The notes: generated from the letters alone by a model not told the origin. DNA of 64,000 bases from Derxia lacustris (GCF_002105195.1 NZ_MUHU01000050.1:154157-218156); one strand, 5' to 3'. Positions 1-8,588 are shown, counted from the first letter of the stretch. Numbers and translations: made by a program.

Positions 1-1
1 C

Positions 2-553
2 AGCCGGCTGACCACGGTGCACGGCCCGCAATGGCGGTTGCTGATCGTGGGCGCCGGGCAGATCGCGCGCTATCTCGCGCCGATGGCCCAGGCGCTCGAC
101 TACGAGGTGACGGTCTGCGATCCGCGCGAGGAATACACGACCGGCTGGCAGCTGCGCGGCACGCGGCTCGTCACCACCATGCCCGACGACACGCTGCTCG
201 ACCTGCAACCGGACGGCCGGCTCGCCGTGGTTGCGCTCACGCACGACCCCAAGCTCGACGACATGTTGCTGCTGGAGGCGCTGAAATCGCCCGCGTTCTA
301 CGTCGGCGCCATCGGCTCGCGCGCCAACACCGCGCGCCGGCGCGAGCGCTTCGAGCAGCATTTCGACCTGACGCCGGAAGAACTTGCGCGGCTGCACGGC
401 CCGGTCGGGCTGGCCATCGGCAGCCGCACGCCGCCCGAGATCGCGGTGGCGATCGTGGCCGAGCTGACGGCGCTGCGAAACGGCGTGGCGCTGCCGCTGC
501 GGACCGAAGCGCCGCTGCCCGCAGCCGCCACTGCCGTCTGCACCGCAGCATGA
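2..553 (+). CDS. xdhC: XdhC family protein, C-terminal part (5' end outside window)
   Basis: The frame is open to the left edge, so the gene starts outside the window. The visible 183 residues contain a Rossmann nucleotide-binding motif (LLIVGAGQIARYLAPMA) near the left end, then the family signature FYVGAIGSRANTARRRERF and a GPVGLAIGSRTPPEIAVAI stretch typical of XdhC C-terminal domains. XdhC/CoxF proteins bind molybdenum cofactor and help insert it into xanthine dehydrogenase-like enzymes. The enzyme subunits are not in the window and would be expected upstream. The TGA stop overlaps the ATG of the next gene (ATGA), which suggests translational coupling. Confidence 0.85.
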   Translation, partial: SRLTTVHGPQWRLLIVGAGQIARYLAPMAQALDYEVTVCDPREEYTTGWQLRGTRLVTTMPDDTLLDLQPDGRLAVVALTHDPKLDDMLLLEALKSPAFYVGAIGSRANTARRRERFEQHFDLTPEELARLHGPVGLAIGSRTPPEIAVAIVAELTALRNGVALPLRTEAPLPAAATAVCTAA

Positions 554-1038
554 GCCCCGAGCGTCGACGTCGCCGCAGCCTGCAATCGCTTGCAGCTGCA
601 CTGGCTTGCGTGCTTGCGGGCCGGTCGCGGGCCGTCCTGGCCGCAGCCCAACTCTCGGACCGCAAGGCAGCCAGCATGAAGATCCGCCTCATCCTCGATG
701 GCCGCACGCTCACCGCGACCCTCGACGACACGCCGACTGCGCGCGACTTTGCCGCGCTGCTGCCGCTGCGCCTGCGGCTCGACGATTACGCCGCCACCGA
801 AAAGATCGCCGACCTGCCGCGCAAGCTGACGACCGAGGGCGCGCCGGCCGGCCACACGCCGTCAGCCGGCGACCTGGCCTATTACGCGCCCTGGGGCAAT
901 CTCGCGATCTTTCACCGCGACTTCCGCTATTCGGAGCGGCTGGTGCGGCTTGGCCGCCTGGAGGGCGATCTGGCGGCGCTGCGTGCTCCGGGGGCGCTGA
1001 ATGCGACGCTGGAGCGCATCGAGGCGGCCGGCCGCTGA
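550..1038 (+). CDS. Cyclophilin-like fold protein with Tat/Sec-like signal peptide
   Basis: The 162-residue frame starts at an ATG overlapping the xdhC stop. Its N-terminus is arginine-rich (MSPERRRRRSLQSL) and followed by a hydrophobic stretch and AAA-like cleavage region, resembling a twin-arginine or Sec signal. The mature part, from about residue 43 (MKIRLILDGRTLTATLDDTP), resembles the small bacterial cyclophilin-like family, with the signatures TARDFAALLPL, GDLAYYAPWGNLAIFHRDF and SERLVRLGRLEGDL. A later start at 676 would give a cytoplasmic 120-residue protein. I prefer 550 because of the ATGA overlap and the signal-like sequence. Members of this family have no firmly known physiological role. 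Whether it serves the upstream molybdoenzyme is unknown. Confidence 0.7.
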   Translation: MSPERRRRRSLQSLAAALACVLAGRSRAVLAAAQLSDRKAASMKIRLILDGRTLTATLDDTPTARDFAALLPLRLRLDDYAATEKIADLPRKLTTEGAPAGHTPSAGDLAYYAPWGNLAIFHRDFRYSERLVRLGRLEGDLAALRAPGALNATLERIEAAGR

Positions 1039-1053
1039 CGGCGACCGGCCGCC
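1023..1053. terminator. Hairpin at convergent gene ends
   Basis: A perfect 9-bp inverted repeat (GGCGGCCGG at 1023-1031 and CCGGCCGCC at 1045-1053, loop 13 nt) spans the stop codon of the cyclophilin-like gene and lies just before the convergent carboxymuconolactone gene end at 1056. There is no T tract, so it is only a possible bidirectional transcription stop. Confidence 0.4.
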
Positions 1054-1055
1054 GC

Positions 1056-1796
1056 TCAGGCCTGCTGCGCGAAGAAGGCTTCCAGCACCGGCAACGCCGC
1101 CACCGTCACCGGCCAGCCGGCGTAGAAGGCCAGCTGCGCCAGCACTTCCGACAGCTGCTCGCGCGTCACGCCGGCCAGCAGCGCACGCGGCAGATAGCGC
1201 GGCAGCAACTGCGCCTGCCCGCCCGCAATCAGCGCCACCAGCGTGGCCAGATTGCGCAGATGGGGCGCCAGCCCGGGTCGGCGCCACACCTCGTCATGCA
1301 GCAGCGTGGCGGTGAAATGGCCCAGCCCCGGCGAAACCGCGCCGATCCCTGCGGTCGTTGCGGCGCGGCTGTCCGCAGCGTCGGGCAGTGCCACGTTTAC
1401 CGGCAGCAGCGGCAGCGTCGCCGCCGGCAGCTGGTCGGCGCCGATGCCTCGCTCGTCGAACAAGTCCTTGAGCGGCGCCACCGCCTCGAAGGCATTGGGC
1501 CAGCCGGCATAGAAGGCCAGATGCGTGACCAGCTCGGACAGCTCGGCCGGCGTCAGGCCGCTGTCGAGCGCCAGCCGGAAGTAGTGCGGCAGGCCGATGG
1601 TCTGGCCGCGCGCGATGAAGGCTGCAAGCGTTGTCACGCGACGCTCGCGTGCGTTCAGCCCCGGCCGCTGCCACACCCCCTGCACGATGGCCGTGGCCGT
1701 GTAGTGCGCCAGCACCGGCGTCACCGCCGCGATGTCGTCGAGCGACACCGGCGGGCGCCGATGCGGTGCCCGCGTCTCGGTCGACGCCGCCGTCAT
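1056..1796 (-). CDS. Carboxymuconolactone decarboxylase-like protein (two CMD domains)
   Basis: The 246-residue protein contains two copies of the CMD/AhpD-like helical fold. The first half has PGLNARERRVTTLAAFIARGQ and LSELVTHLAFYAGWPNAFEAV. The second half has PGLAPHLRNLATLVALIAGGQ and LSEVLAQLAFYAGWPVTVAAL. Neither copy shows the CxxC pair of AhpD, so a thiol peroxidase-partner role is unlikely. Fused two-domain CMD proteins are often called 4-carboxymuconolactone decarboxylase-like and occur next to quinone- or flavin-dependent oxidoreductases. The start at 1796 overlaps the stop of the flavodoxin-like gene (ATGA), so the two are one transcription unit, likely controlled by the divergent LysR gene. 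The substrate is unknown. Confidence 0.8.
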   Translation of the reverse strand: MTAASTETRAPHRRPPVSLDDIAAVTPVLAHYTATAIVQGVWQRPGLNARERRVTTLAAFIARGQTIGLPHYFRLALDSGLTPAELSELVTHLAFYAGWPNAFEAVAPLKDLFDERGIGADQLPAATLPLLPVNVALPDAADSRAATTAGIGAVSPGLGHFTATLLHDEVWRRPGLAPHLRNLATLVALIAGGQAQLLPRYLPRALLAGVTREQLSEVLAQLAFYAGWPVTVAALPVLEAFFAQQA

Positions 1797-2347
1797 GCGC
1801 TGGCGCCCAGGCGGGCAGCGATCTCGGCCACGCGCTGGCCCAGATGGGCTGCGGTCGCCAGATCGCTGGCAATCGGCGACAGCTCGGGCGCCACATCGTC
1901 CGACTGCGCCATCGCGCCGAGCCAGCCGCCGATGCGGTTCGGCTCCTCGGCGCTGCGGCCCGGAAACAGATCGAGCCCGACCCAGATCATTCCGTGCTGG
2001 GCTGCGAACAGCGCCAGCGTCACCAGCGAATTGAGCTTGTCGCCATGCATCGCGCCCGAGTTGGTGAAACCGGCCGCCACCTTGTTGCGCCAGGCCAGCG
2101 GCAGCCAGGCCGGCCGGGTCGCGTCCTCCATGAACTTCTTGAGCCGCGAACTGACGCTGCCGTTGAAGGTCGGCGAGCCGAACACGATGCCGTCGCTCGC
2201 GGCCAGCGTCTCCCAGGGAATGTCGCCGTCGGCGACGCTGACCAGTCGGGCTTCGGCACCCGGCACCCGGCTGATGCCCTCGGCGATGGCCTCGGCCTGC
2301 TTCTTGGTGTGGCCGTGAACGCTGTCGTAAACGATGCAGATCAGCAT
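1793..2347 (-). CDS. Flavodoxin-like / NAD(P)H-dependent FMN reductase family protein
   Basis: The 184-residue protein begins MLICIVYDSVHGHTKKQAEAIAEGI, the classic FMN phosphate-binding loop of flavodoxin-like WrbA/NADPH-FMN reductases. It continues with DGIVFGSPTFNGSVSSRLKKFM and a third flavin loop around KVAAGFTNSGAMHGDK. The start at 2347 is chosen because it directly begins the first beta strand and is preceded by CAGGAG at good spacing; a longer frame to 2416 has no such support. It is the first gene of a two-gene operon with the CMD-like protein. A quinone or azo reductase activity is plausible from family knowledge but not shown. Confidence 0.85.
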   Translation of the reverse strand: MLICIVYDSVHGHTKKQAEAIAEGISRVPGAEARLVSVADGDIPWETLAASDGIVFGSPTFNGSVSSRLKKFMEDATRPAWLPLAWRNKVAAGFTNSGAMHGDKLNSLVTLALFAAQHGMIWVGLDLFPGRSAEEPNRIGGWLGAMAQSDDVAPELSPIASDLATAAHLGQRVAEIAARLGASA

Positions 2348-2438
2348 GCGATTGCTCCTGTGTGTTGAACGCGACTGGCATGCTGCGCGGCCCAATCCGC
2401 TACCGGAAGTCGGCAATCGGTTGAATCGCTCCCAACCT

Positions 2439-2469
2439 TGAGTTGAGAATCGGCGCGTCCCTCAACTCA
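2439..2469. promoter_or_regulatory. Inverted repeat in the divergent LysR/flavodoxin intergenic region
   Basis: TGAGTTGAG (2439-2447) and CTCAACTCA (2461-2469) form a perfect 9-bp inverted repeat with a 13-bp spacer, located 19 bp before the LysR start and about 90 bp before the divergent flavodoxin start. The position fits an autoregulatory and activating LysR-type site. Binding is inferred. Confidence 0.5.
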
Positions 2470-2487
2470 CTCGCCACCGCGCTCCGC

Positions 2488-3444
2488 ATGGATTCCTCGC
2501 ATCGCATCCGCGCCATCCTTTCCTTCGTGCAGGCCGCCGATGCCGGCAGCTTTGCGGCGGCCGCGCGGGCGCTCGGCATCAGCTCGGCCGCCGTGAGCAA
2601 GAACATCGCGAATCTAGAAAAGGCGCTCGGCGCGCGCCTCATGAACCGCACCACGCGCTCGCTCAAGCTCACCGACGAGGGCGGCGCCTTTCTGCGCCAG
2701 GCCCGGGTCGCGCTCGATGCGCTCGATGCCGCCGTCGACACCGTGGCGGCCCAGCGCGGCCAGGGGGAAGGGCGGGTGCGCATCTCGACCAGCACCTCGT
2801 TTGGCCAAGGGCAGCTGATGCCGGTGCTGCCCGGACTGCTGGCGCGCCATCCGGGGCTGGCGGTGGAGGTGGATTTCGACGACCGCATGGTCGATCTGGT
2901 GCGCGACGGCTACGACCTGGCACTGCGCGGCGGCAGCATCCGCAACTCGGCGCTGGTATCGCGCCCGGTGTGCCGGCTGAACATGGTGCTGGTGGCCGCG
3001 CCCGACTATCTGGCGCGCCACGGCGTGCCGGCCACGCCGGCCGAGCTGGGCCGGCACCGGCTGCTGGCGCGGCGCTTTCTCGACGGGCATGTGGCGCAAT
3101 GGAATTTCGATGCCGGCGACGGCAGCATCGTCACGGTCGACCCGGCCGCCAGTGCGGTGATGACGCTGTCCGCGCCCGAGACGCTGGTGCAGGCCGCGCT
3201 CGACGGCTGCGGCATTGCCCAGGTGGGGCTGCATCTGGCCTGGGCGCCGCTACGCGCCGGCCGGCTCAGGACGCTGCTGCACCGCCAGCATCGCCCCGGC
3301 AATTACGAGCTGGTCATCCAATACCCGCACCGTGCGCTGCTTGCGACCCGGGTGCGGCTCACGCTCGATTACCTGCTGGAGGCGCTGGGGCGGGATGCGG
3401 CGCTGCATGTGCCGCTGGAGGCGTTGGCGGGGTTTGCGGCGTGA
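2488..3444 (+). CDS. LysR family transcriptional regulator
   Basis: The 318-residue protein has an N-terminal winged helix-turn-helix (IRAILSFVQAADAGSFAAAARALGISSAAVSKNIANLE, residues about 7-45) followed by a long substrate-binding domain (VRISTSTSFGQGQLMPVLPGLLARHPGLAVEV onward). It resembles the CrgA/AaeR-type subfamily, which often controls a divergent oxidoreductase. The ATG at 2488 is chosen because it sits immediately before the HTH; the frame is open further upstream. It is divergent from the flavodoxin/CMD pair, which is its probable target. The inducer is unknown. Confidence 0.88.
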   Translation: MDSSHRIRAILSFVQAADAGSFAAAARALGISSAAVSKNIANLEKALGARLMNRTTRSLKLTDEGGAFLRQARVALDALDAAVDTVAAQRGQGEGRVRISTSTSFGQGQLMPVLPGLLARHPGLAVEVDFDDRMVDLVRDGYDLALRGGSIRNSALVSRPVCRLNMVLVAAPDYLARHGVPATPAELGRHRLLARRFLDGHVAQWNFDAGDGSIVTVDPAASAVMTLSAPETLVQAALDGCGIAQVGLHLAWAPLRAGRLRTLLHRQHRPGNYELVIQYPHRALLATRVRLTLDYLLEALGRDAALHVPLEALAGFAA

Positions 3445-3490
3445 GATATCGAATACTTGCAGCGCCAATCACAACCTTCGTTTCAACGAC

Positions 3491-4315
3491 ATGTCCTCCG
3501 ATTACATCCACGGCTTTTCCGCTTCCGAACAATCGCGACTCGTGGAGCAGGCCGAAATCCTCGGCCCGGCTGTCTTTGGCGGCCTCGATTTCCAGCATTG
3601 CGAAACGCTTCTTGAAATCGGCTGCGGCGTCGGCGCGCAAACGATGCAATTGCTCAAGCGCTGGCCGCAATTGAAGATCGATTCGATCGACCGGAATCCG
3701 GTTCATCTGGCCGCGGCGGCAAATCATCTGCAAGACAGCATCGCCCGCCGGCAGGTGAGTCTGACCAGGGCAAATGCCGAGGATCTTCCGTTTGAATCGA
3801 ACCGGTTCGATGCGGCCCTGACGATCTGGGTGCTCGAACATGTGGCGCGGCCGGAATCGATTCTTGCCGAAGCGGTCCGGGTGCTGAAACCGGGCGGTCG
3901 GCTCGTGCTGACCGAGGTCGACAACGACACTTTCCGGTTCTTTCCGGCCAATGCGGTCATCGAGGATTGGTGGCGCAAATTCAATGAGTTGCAGCAGCGT
4001 GGCGGTGCCGATCCCTTTGTCGGTCAGCGTCTTGAGCGATTCGCCAGTGCGCTCGGGCTCGAAGCGATCCGGCAGGAATTTCTCGCCATCGTGTCGAGCC
4101 AAAACGAGCCGCAGCGCCGGCTGGAGTTGCTGCGCTATTCCCGCGATCTTCTGCTGTCGGGCGCCGATGCGATGAAATGTGCCGGTCTCGTCGATGCCGC
4201 CGACGAAGCGCGACTGAAAGCCGAATTCGAATTGCTGGAATCGCGCCCGGAAGTCGATTTCCAGTATCTGGCGGTGCGTCTTTCGGCGATCAAGCCATTG
4301 CCGCGCACGAATTGA
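3491..4315 (+). CDS. Class I SAM-dependent methyltransferase
   Basis: The 274-residue protein has motif I LEIGCGVGAQT (residues about 41-51), an acidic residue at the end of beta 2 (IDSIDRNPVHL), motif II/III-like NAEDLPFESNRFDAALTIWVLEHV and post-motif VRVLKPGGRLVLTEVDND. This order is that of a UbiE/Methyltransf_11-type enzyme. The C-terminal half (PFVGQRLERFASALGL and onward) could define the acceptor but is not diagnostic. The ATG at 3491 is chosen because the upstream part of the frame overlaps the LysR gene in another frame and has shadow-like composition. It is a monocistronic gene between two LysR genes. The substrate is unknown. Confidence 0.85.
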   Translation: MSSDYIHGFSASEQSRLVEQAEILGPAVFGGLDFQHCETLLEIGCGVGAQTMQLLKRWPQLKIDSIDRNPVHLAAAANHLQDSIARRQVSLTRANAEDLPFESNRFDAALTIWVLEHVARPESILAEAVRVLKPGGRLVLTEVDNDTFRFFPANAVIEDWWRKFNELQQRGGADPFVGQRLERFASALGLEAIRQEFLAIVSSQNEPQRRLELLRYSRDLLLSGADAMKCAGLVDAADEARLKAEFELLESRPEVDFQYLAVRLSAIKPLPRTN

Positions 4316-4334
4316 TTCGCCGGGCGGGCCCGGT

Positions 4335-5249
4335 TCAGCCGCCCGATTCGGTCGTGCCGATTCCCGCCCCCCGACACCCCCGCATCACCTCCAGAAACGT
4401 CCCCAATATCGGCGACTCGTCGTCCACCCGATAAATGCAGCTCAGATCGATCGTCGCCGGCTTCTTGGTCCTGAGCCGCCGGTAGACCACCGACGGCAGC
4501 GTCAGCGCCATCGCCGATTCCGCGACCAGACACACGCCAAAGCCACTGGCCACAAACGCCACCGCCGTCACCGCATCGCCGACCTCATGCGCGACCGTCG
4601 GATGCAGCCGCTCGGTCGCGAACAGCTGATGCACCTTGTCGACGAAGTTGGGCCGGCCGCTGCTCGGGTACATGACCATCGGCTTGCCGGCGAGGTCGCG
4701 GATGCCGATCTCGTCCTGCGCGGCGAGCGGGTCGAGCGCGTTGATCGCGACCATTACCGGTTCGATCGCGAACAGTTCCGAGGCGATGTCCGGCTCGGGC
4801 GCCAGCAGCCGGTTGAAGCCGACCGTGATGCGGCGCTGGCGCAGCGCCTCGATCTGCTCGGTCTTGCCCATCGTATGCACCGCCATCGTCACGCCCGGAT
4901 GCGCGGTGCGGAAGGCCAGCAGCACGCGCGGAATCAGCAGCAGCACGCCCGAGCCGAACACCGCCACGTCGAGCCGGCCCAGATGGCCCTTGGCGGCGCG
5001 CTGCACGCGGTCGACGGTCTGGCTCACCACGGTCTGGATGTTCTCGGCCTCGGCCAGCATCAGCCGGCCGGCCTGGGTCAGCTCCACGCCCTTGGGCGTG
5101 CGCACGAAAAGCTGTACGCCCAATTCCTCTTCGAGCTGCTGGATCTGGCGCGTGAGCGGCGGCTGCGAGATGTGCAGCCGGGCGGCGGCGCGGCCGATGT
5201 TGAGTTCGCGCGCGACGGCGATGAAGTACTTGATGTGGCGGAGTTCCAT
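4335..5249 (-). CDS. LysR family transcriptional regulator (BenM/CatM-like)
   Basis: The 304-residue protein starts MELRHIKYFIAVARELNIGRAAARLHISQPPLTRQIQQLEEELG, a strong match to the CatM/BenM/ClcR branch of LysR regulators of aromatic catabolism. The effector domain follows (GHLGRLDVAVFGSGVLLLIPRVL). It faces away from the envelope operon starting at 5527 across a 277-bp leader, the usual position for a LysR activator of a divergent target. It could therefore control the DUF1302 operon in addition to, or instead of, the sigma54 activator at 12.2 kb. The ligand is unknown; cis,cis-muconate-like or aromatic acid effectors are typical of this branch. Confidence 0.88.
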   Translation of the reverse strand: MELRHIKYFIAVARELNIGRAAARLHISQPPLTRQIQQLEEELGVQLFVRTPKGVELTQAGRLMLAEAENIQTVVSQTVDRVQRAAKGHLGRLDVAVFGSGVLLLIPRVLLAFRTAHPGVTMAVHTMGKTEQIEALRQRRITVGFNRLLAPEPDIASELFAIEPVMVAINALDPLAAQDEIGIRDLAGKPMVMYPSSGRPNFVDKVHQLFATERLHPTVAHEVGDAVTAVAFVASGFGVCLVAESAMALTLPSVVYRRLRTKKPATIDLSCIYRVDDESPILGTFLEVMRGCRGAGIGTTESGG

Positions 5250-5383
5250 GGCGTCCTGACGGTGGCTGCGCGGCGTCGGTGTTTGCCCGCAGTCATGCCC
5301 GCGCGGCTCGGATCGGCGCGGGCTCGATGCGTGGAGCGTATCGCCAAGCCATGCGCCACAGGTATCGGGTCTGGCCGGCATCG

Positions 5384-5420
5384 GTATTGGACGCTATGGC
5401 GTCGGCCTCCTTAGCGTATG
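5384..5420 (+). promoter_or_regulatory. Conserved leader element, copy 1 (upstream of envelope operon)
   Basis: GTATTGGACG, then one variable base, TATG, one variable base, CG, and a few bases later CGGC-TCCT form an element repeated upstream of the meta-cleavage operon at 13936. In this copy the core is also a palindrome, GACGC-TATG-GCGTC (5390-5403). It lies about 110-140 bp before the DUF1302 start and within the LysR-divergent leader. No convincing sigma54 -24/-12 pair is visible. It may be an activator site or an activator-dependent promoter; the factor is not identified. Confidence 0.5.
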
Positions 5421-5526
5421 TCTGCCGCCCGTGCCCGGCGCCCCGCGAGTGGGGCCGCTTCCGGCGCAGCGAGTGCGGCGCGCTGCCTGCGGGCGGCGAC
5501 CACAACAGCACCGAGAGGAGACAGGA

Positions 5527-7215
5527 ATGACGACTGGCCGCCATCGCGGGCCGGGGCGCCCGTGCGCCTGCGCGCTTGCCATTGCCGCGCTGCTGGGCGC
5601 CGCGCCCGGCGCCCGCGCCGCAAGCATCGATACCGGCAATCCCGACATCAGGCTGCGCTGGGACAACACTTTCAAGGCCAGCGCCGGCTGGCGCGTCGGC
5701 TCGCCCGACCAGAAGGTCGCGGCGTCCGCGCTCAATCCCAATGTCGATGCCGGCGATCTGGCCTTCGACCGTGGCCTCATCAACAGCCGGCTCGACTGGC
5801 TGTCGGAAGTGGACCTGGCCTGGAAGGGCATGGGCGCGCGGCTGTCGGGCGTGGCCTGGTACGACAGCGTCTACCAGCGCGACGGCAACGACTTTGCCGG
5901 CAGCACGCCCAACACCACGTCGGCGCTGACCGGTGGCCGCAACAACGTGTTCACGCCCGACACCAGGCGTTTGATGGGCAAGTACGCCGAAGTCTCCGAC
6001 GCCTTCGTCTACGGCAGCACCGATCTCGGCGACGACCACAAGCTCACCGTGCGCGCCGGCCGCCATACCCAGCTCTACGGCGAGACGCTGTTCCTCGGCG
6101 CCAACGGCATCGCCTATGCGCAGGGGCCGGTGGACCTGATCCGCGCCTTCTCGCAGCCCAATGCGCAGTTCAAGGAAGTGGCGCTGCCGGTCGGCCAAGT
6201 GTCGGCCAACCTGTCGCTGAGCGAGAACGTCTCGGTCGGCGCCTACTACCAGTTCCAGTGGCGGCCGCTGCGGCTGCCGGCAACGGGCAGCTATTACAGC
6301 CCGGCCGATTTCGTCGGCGATGGCGCCGATCTGCTGCTCACGCCCACCGGCGGCGCGGCCAACCGCAGCGGCGACCGGCGCGGCAGCAATACCGGCCAGT
6401 TCGGCGGGCGCGTCAAGTTCAGGCTGCCGGGCAGCGATACCGAGTTCGGCCTGTACGCGGCGCGCTATCACGAGAAGTCGCCGATCCCGGTGCTCGACGC
6501 GAGCACGCCGGGCGCCTTCAACGGCGGCAGCTATGCGCTCTACTACCAGAAGGGCATCGAGACCTATGGCGCGAGCGCCTCGACGCTGGTCGGCGAGACC
6601 AATGTGGCGGGCGAGGTATCGGTGCGCCGGCGCACGCCGCTCGCGCCGCTCGGCGATCTGGTGGTCACGCTCGACCCCAGTGCCAACAACAGCGGCAATG
6701 CGCCCTATGCGCTCGGCAACACGCTGCATGCCAATGTGAGCGCGATCAGCGTGTTCCCGGCCACGGCGCTGTGGCAGGGCGCCAGCGTGGTCGGCGAGCT
6801 GGCCTACAACCATCTGATGGCGGTCACGCACAACCCGGCCACGCCGGTCACGCCGGCCGGCGCGCTCAATGCCACGCACACGCGCGACCACTTCGGCGCG
6901 CGCGTGGTGTTCCAGCCCGAGTACTTCCAGGTGCTGCCCCAGCTCGATCTGCAAGTGCCGATCGGCCTGGGCTACGGACTGGCCGGGCGCTCGGCGGTGT
7001 TCCAGCTGTTTCCCGAGCATGCGGGCGACCTGAGCGTGGGCCTCAACTTCGAGTACCAGAAGCTCTGGCGCTTCGGCCTCCAGGCCACGCATTACGTCGG
7101 CAGCGCCGGCGCCGCGCCCACCACCGACGACCCGACCAAGGGCCTGATGGCCAGCTACCGCCAGTACTACCGCGACCGCGACACCGTGAGCCTCTGGCTC
7201 CAGCGCAGCTTCTGA
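5527..7215 (+). CDS. DUF1302 family outer-membrane protein
   Basis: The 562-residue protein has a signal peptide (hydrophobic ALAIAALLGAAPGARAAS) and a beta-strand-rich body typical of DUF1302 porin-like proteins. Examples are IRLRWDNTFKASAGWRV, the GRNNVFTPDTRRLMGKYAEVSDAFVYG stretch, and the terminal strand SLWLQRSF ending in Phe, the usual outer-membrane signature. A GAGAGGAGACAGGA ribosome site precedes the ATG at 5527. DUF1302 genes are regularly followed by DUF1329, a YCF48-like gene and an RND exporter in beta- and gammaproteobacteria that use aromatic or lipid-like substrates, and that order is present here. The suspected role is passage of a hydrophobic compound across the outer membrane. 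This is inference. Confidence 0.88.
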   Translation: MTTGRHRGPGRPCACALAIAALLGAAPGARAASIDTGNPDIRLRWDNTFKASAGWRVGSPDQKVAASALNPNVDAGDLAFDRGLINSRLDWLSEVDLAWKGMGARLSGVAWYDSVYQRDGNDFAGSTPNTTSALTGGRNNVFTPDTRRLMGKYAEVSDAFVYGSTDLGDDHKLTVRAGRHTQLYGETLFLGANGIAYAQGPVDLIRAFSQPNAQFKEVALPVGQVSANLSLSENVSVGAYYQFQWRPLRLPATGSYYSPADFVGDGADLLLTPTGGAANRSGDRRGSNTGQFGGRVKFRLPGSDTEFGLYAARYHEKSPIPVLDASTPGAFNGGSYALYYQKGIETYGASASTLVGETNVAGEVSVRRRTPLAPLGDLVVTLDPSANNSGNAPYALGNTLHANVSAISVFPATALWQGASVVGELAYNHLMAVTHNPATPVTPAGALNATHTRDHFGARVVFQPEYFQVLPQLDLQVPIGLGYGLAGRSAVFQLFPEHAGDLSVGLNFEYQKLWRFGLQATHYVGSAGAAPTTDDPTKGLMASYRQYYRDRDTVSLWLQRSF

Positions 7216-7238
7216 ATCCGCCCCGAGGAGACCTCCGC

Positions 7239-8588
7239 ATGAACAACCGAATCACGCTCGCGGCGGCCGCGATCTGCGCCGCCTTCGCGCTGCCCGCGCA
7301 CGCCGCCGTCACCGCCGACGAAGCCGCAAAGCTCAAGACCACGCTCACGCCGCTCGGCGGCGAGAAGGCCGGCAATGCCGACGGCAGCATCCCGGCCTGG
7401 GACGGCGCCGGCCTCAAGGGCTATGCCGGCGCCAAGGTCGGCGACATCCCCGCCGCGCCGTTTGCCGACGAGAAACCCGCCGTGCAGATCGGCGCGAAGA
7501 ACGCCGCGCAATACGCCGAGCGCCTGAGCGACGGCACGAAGGCGCTGATGCAGAAGTACCCCGACAGCTTCCGCATCGACGTCTATCCCACGCACCGCAC
7601 CGCCGCCGCGCCCGACTACGTCATCGCCAACACCTTCGCCAATGCCACGCGCTGCAAGACGAAAGCCGGCGGTTTGTCCGTCGAAGGCTGCCAGGGCGGC
7701 GTGCCCTTTCCGGTGCCCAAGGAGGGCATCGAGCTCTACTGGAACTACATGCTGCGCATCGAGAGCGAGGCGGTCGAGCATGGCTTCAAGAACATCGTCG
7801 TGTCGGCCGACGGCTCGCGTGCGCTGGCCACGCGCAATGACGAGTCGTGGAACTTTCCGTACTTCTACAAGGACGGCTCGCCCGAGAAGTGGAGCGGCAA
7901 ATACTTCCTGCAGCGCTTCAACACCACCGAGCCGCCGTTCAAGGCCGGCGAGTCGCTGGTCATCCACGACAGCATCGATGCGAGCGAGCCGCGCCAGGCC
8001 TGGCAATACCTCGTGGGCCAGCGCCGCGTGCGCCGCGCGCCGACGGTCGGCTACGACACGCCCGACTTCGTCGCCTCGGGCGCCAACTATTTCGACGAGG
8101 TGATGGGCATCTTCGGCGCGCCCGACCGCTACGACTGGAAGCTGGTCGGCAAGAAGGAGCTCTACGTTCCGTACAACACCAATGCGCTGGTCACGGCCAA
8201 GGTGGATGCGGCCTTTGCCAAGCATCACCTCAACCCCGACAAGCTGCGCTGGGAGCTGCACCGCGTGTGGGTGGTCGAGGCCACGGTCGCGCCGGGCAAG
8301 CGCCATGCCGTGCCCAAGCGGCGCTACTACTTCGACGAGGACAGCTGGCTGCTGCTGCTGGCCGACGGCTATGACGCCGAGGGCAAGCTCTGGCGCACGA
8401 CGCAGATGCTGCCGTTCGCGGTGCCGGCGGTGCCGGCCGTCACGGTCAAGCCGGCGGCGGTGTTCAACCTGCAGGCCGGCACGCTGAGCGCGGTGCAGTT
8501 CCTCAACGAGGAAACCTACCGCGTGGTGGCGCGCAAGCCCGAGTCCTTCTACACCGGCGACGCGGTCGCGGCCGACAACGCGCGCTGA
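7239..8588 (+). CDS. DUF1329 family periplasmic/outer-membrane lipoprotein-like protein
   Basis: The 449-residue protein has a cleavable signal (MNNRITLAAAAICAAFALPAHAA) and family landmarks: LTPLGGEKAGNADGSIPAWDG, ELYWNYMLR, RRAPTVGYDTPDF and HRVWVVEATVAPGKRHAVPKRRYYFDEDSW. The fold is related to LolA/LolB-like lipid carriers according to family knowledge, which would suit carriage of a hydrophobic ligand between membranes. It follows the DUF1302 gene by 23 bp with a CGAGGAG ribosome site and its stop overlaps a possible ATG of the next gene. The pair is a hallmark of this export/import locus. The substrate is unknown. Confidence 0.88.
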   Translation: MNNRITLAAAAICAAFALPAHAAVTADEAAKLKTTLTPLGGEKAGNADGSIPAWDGAGLKGYAGAKVGDIPAAPFADEKPAVQIGAKNAAQYAERLSDGTKALMQKYPDSFRIDVYPTHRTAAAPDYVIANTFANATRCKTKAGGLSVEGCQGGVPFPVPKEGIELYWNYMLRIESEAVEHGFKNIVVSADGSRALATRNDESWNFPYFYKDGSPEKWSGKYFLQRFNTTEPPFKAGESLVIHDSIDASEPRQAWQYLVGQRRVRRAPTVGYDTPDFVASGANYFDEVMGIFGAPDRYDWKLVGKKELYVPYNTNALVTAKVDAAFAKHHLNPDKLRWELHRVWVVEATVAPGKRHAVPKRRYYFDEDSWLLLLADGYDAEGKLWRTTQMLPFAVPAVPAVTVKPAAVFNLQAGTLSAVQFLNEETYRVVARKPESFYTGDAVAADNAR

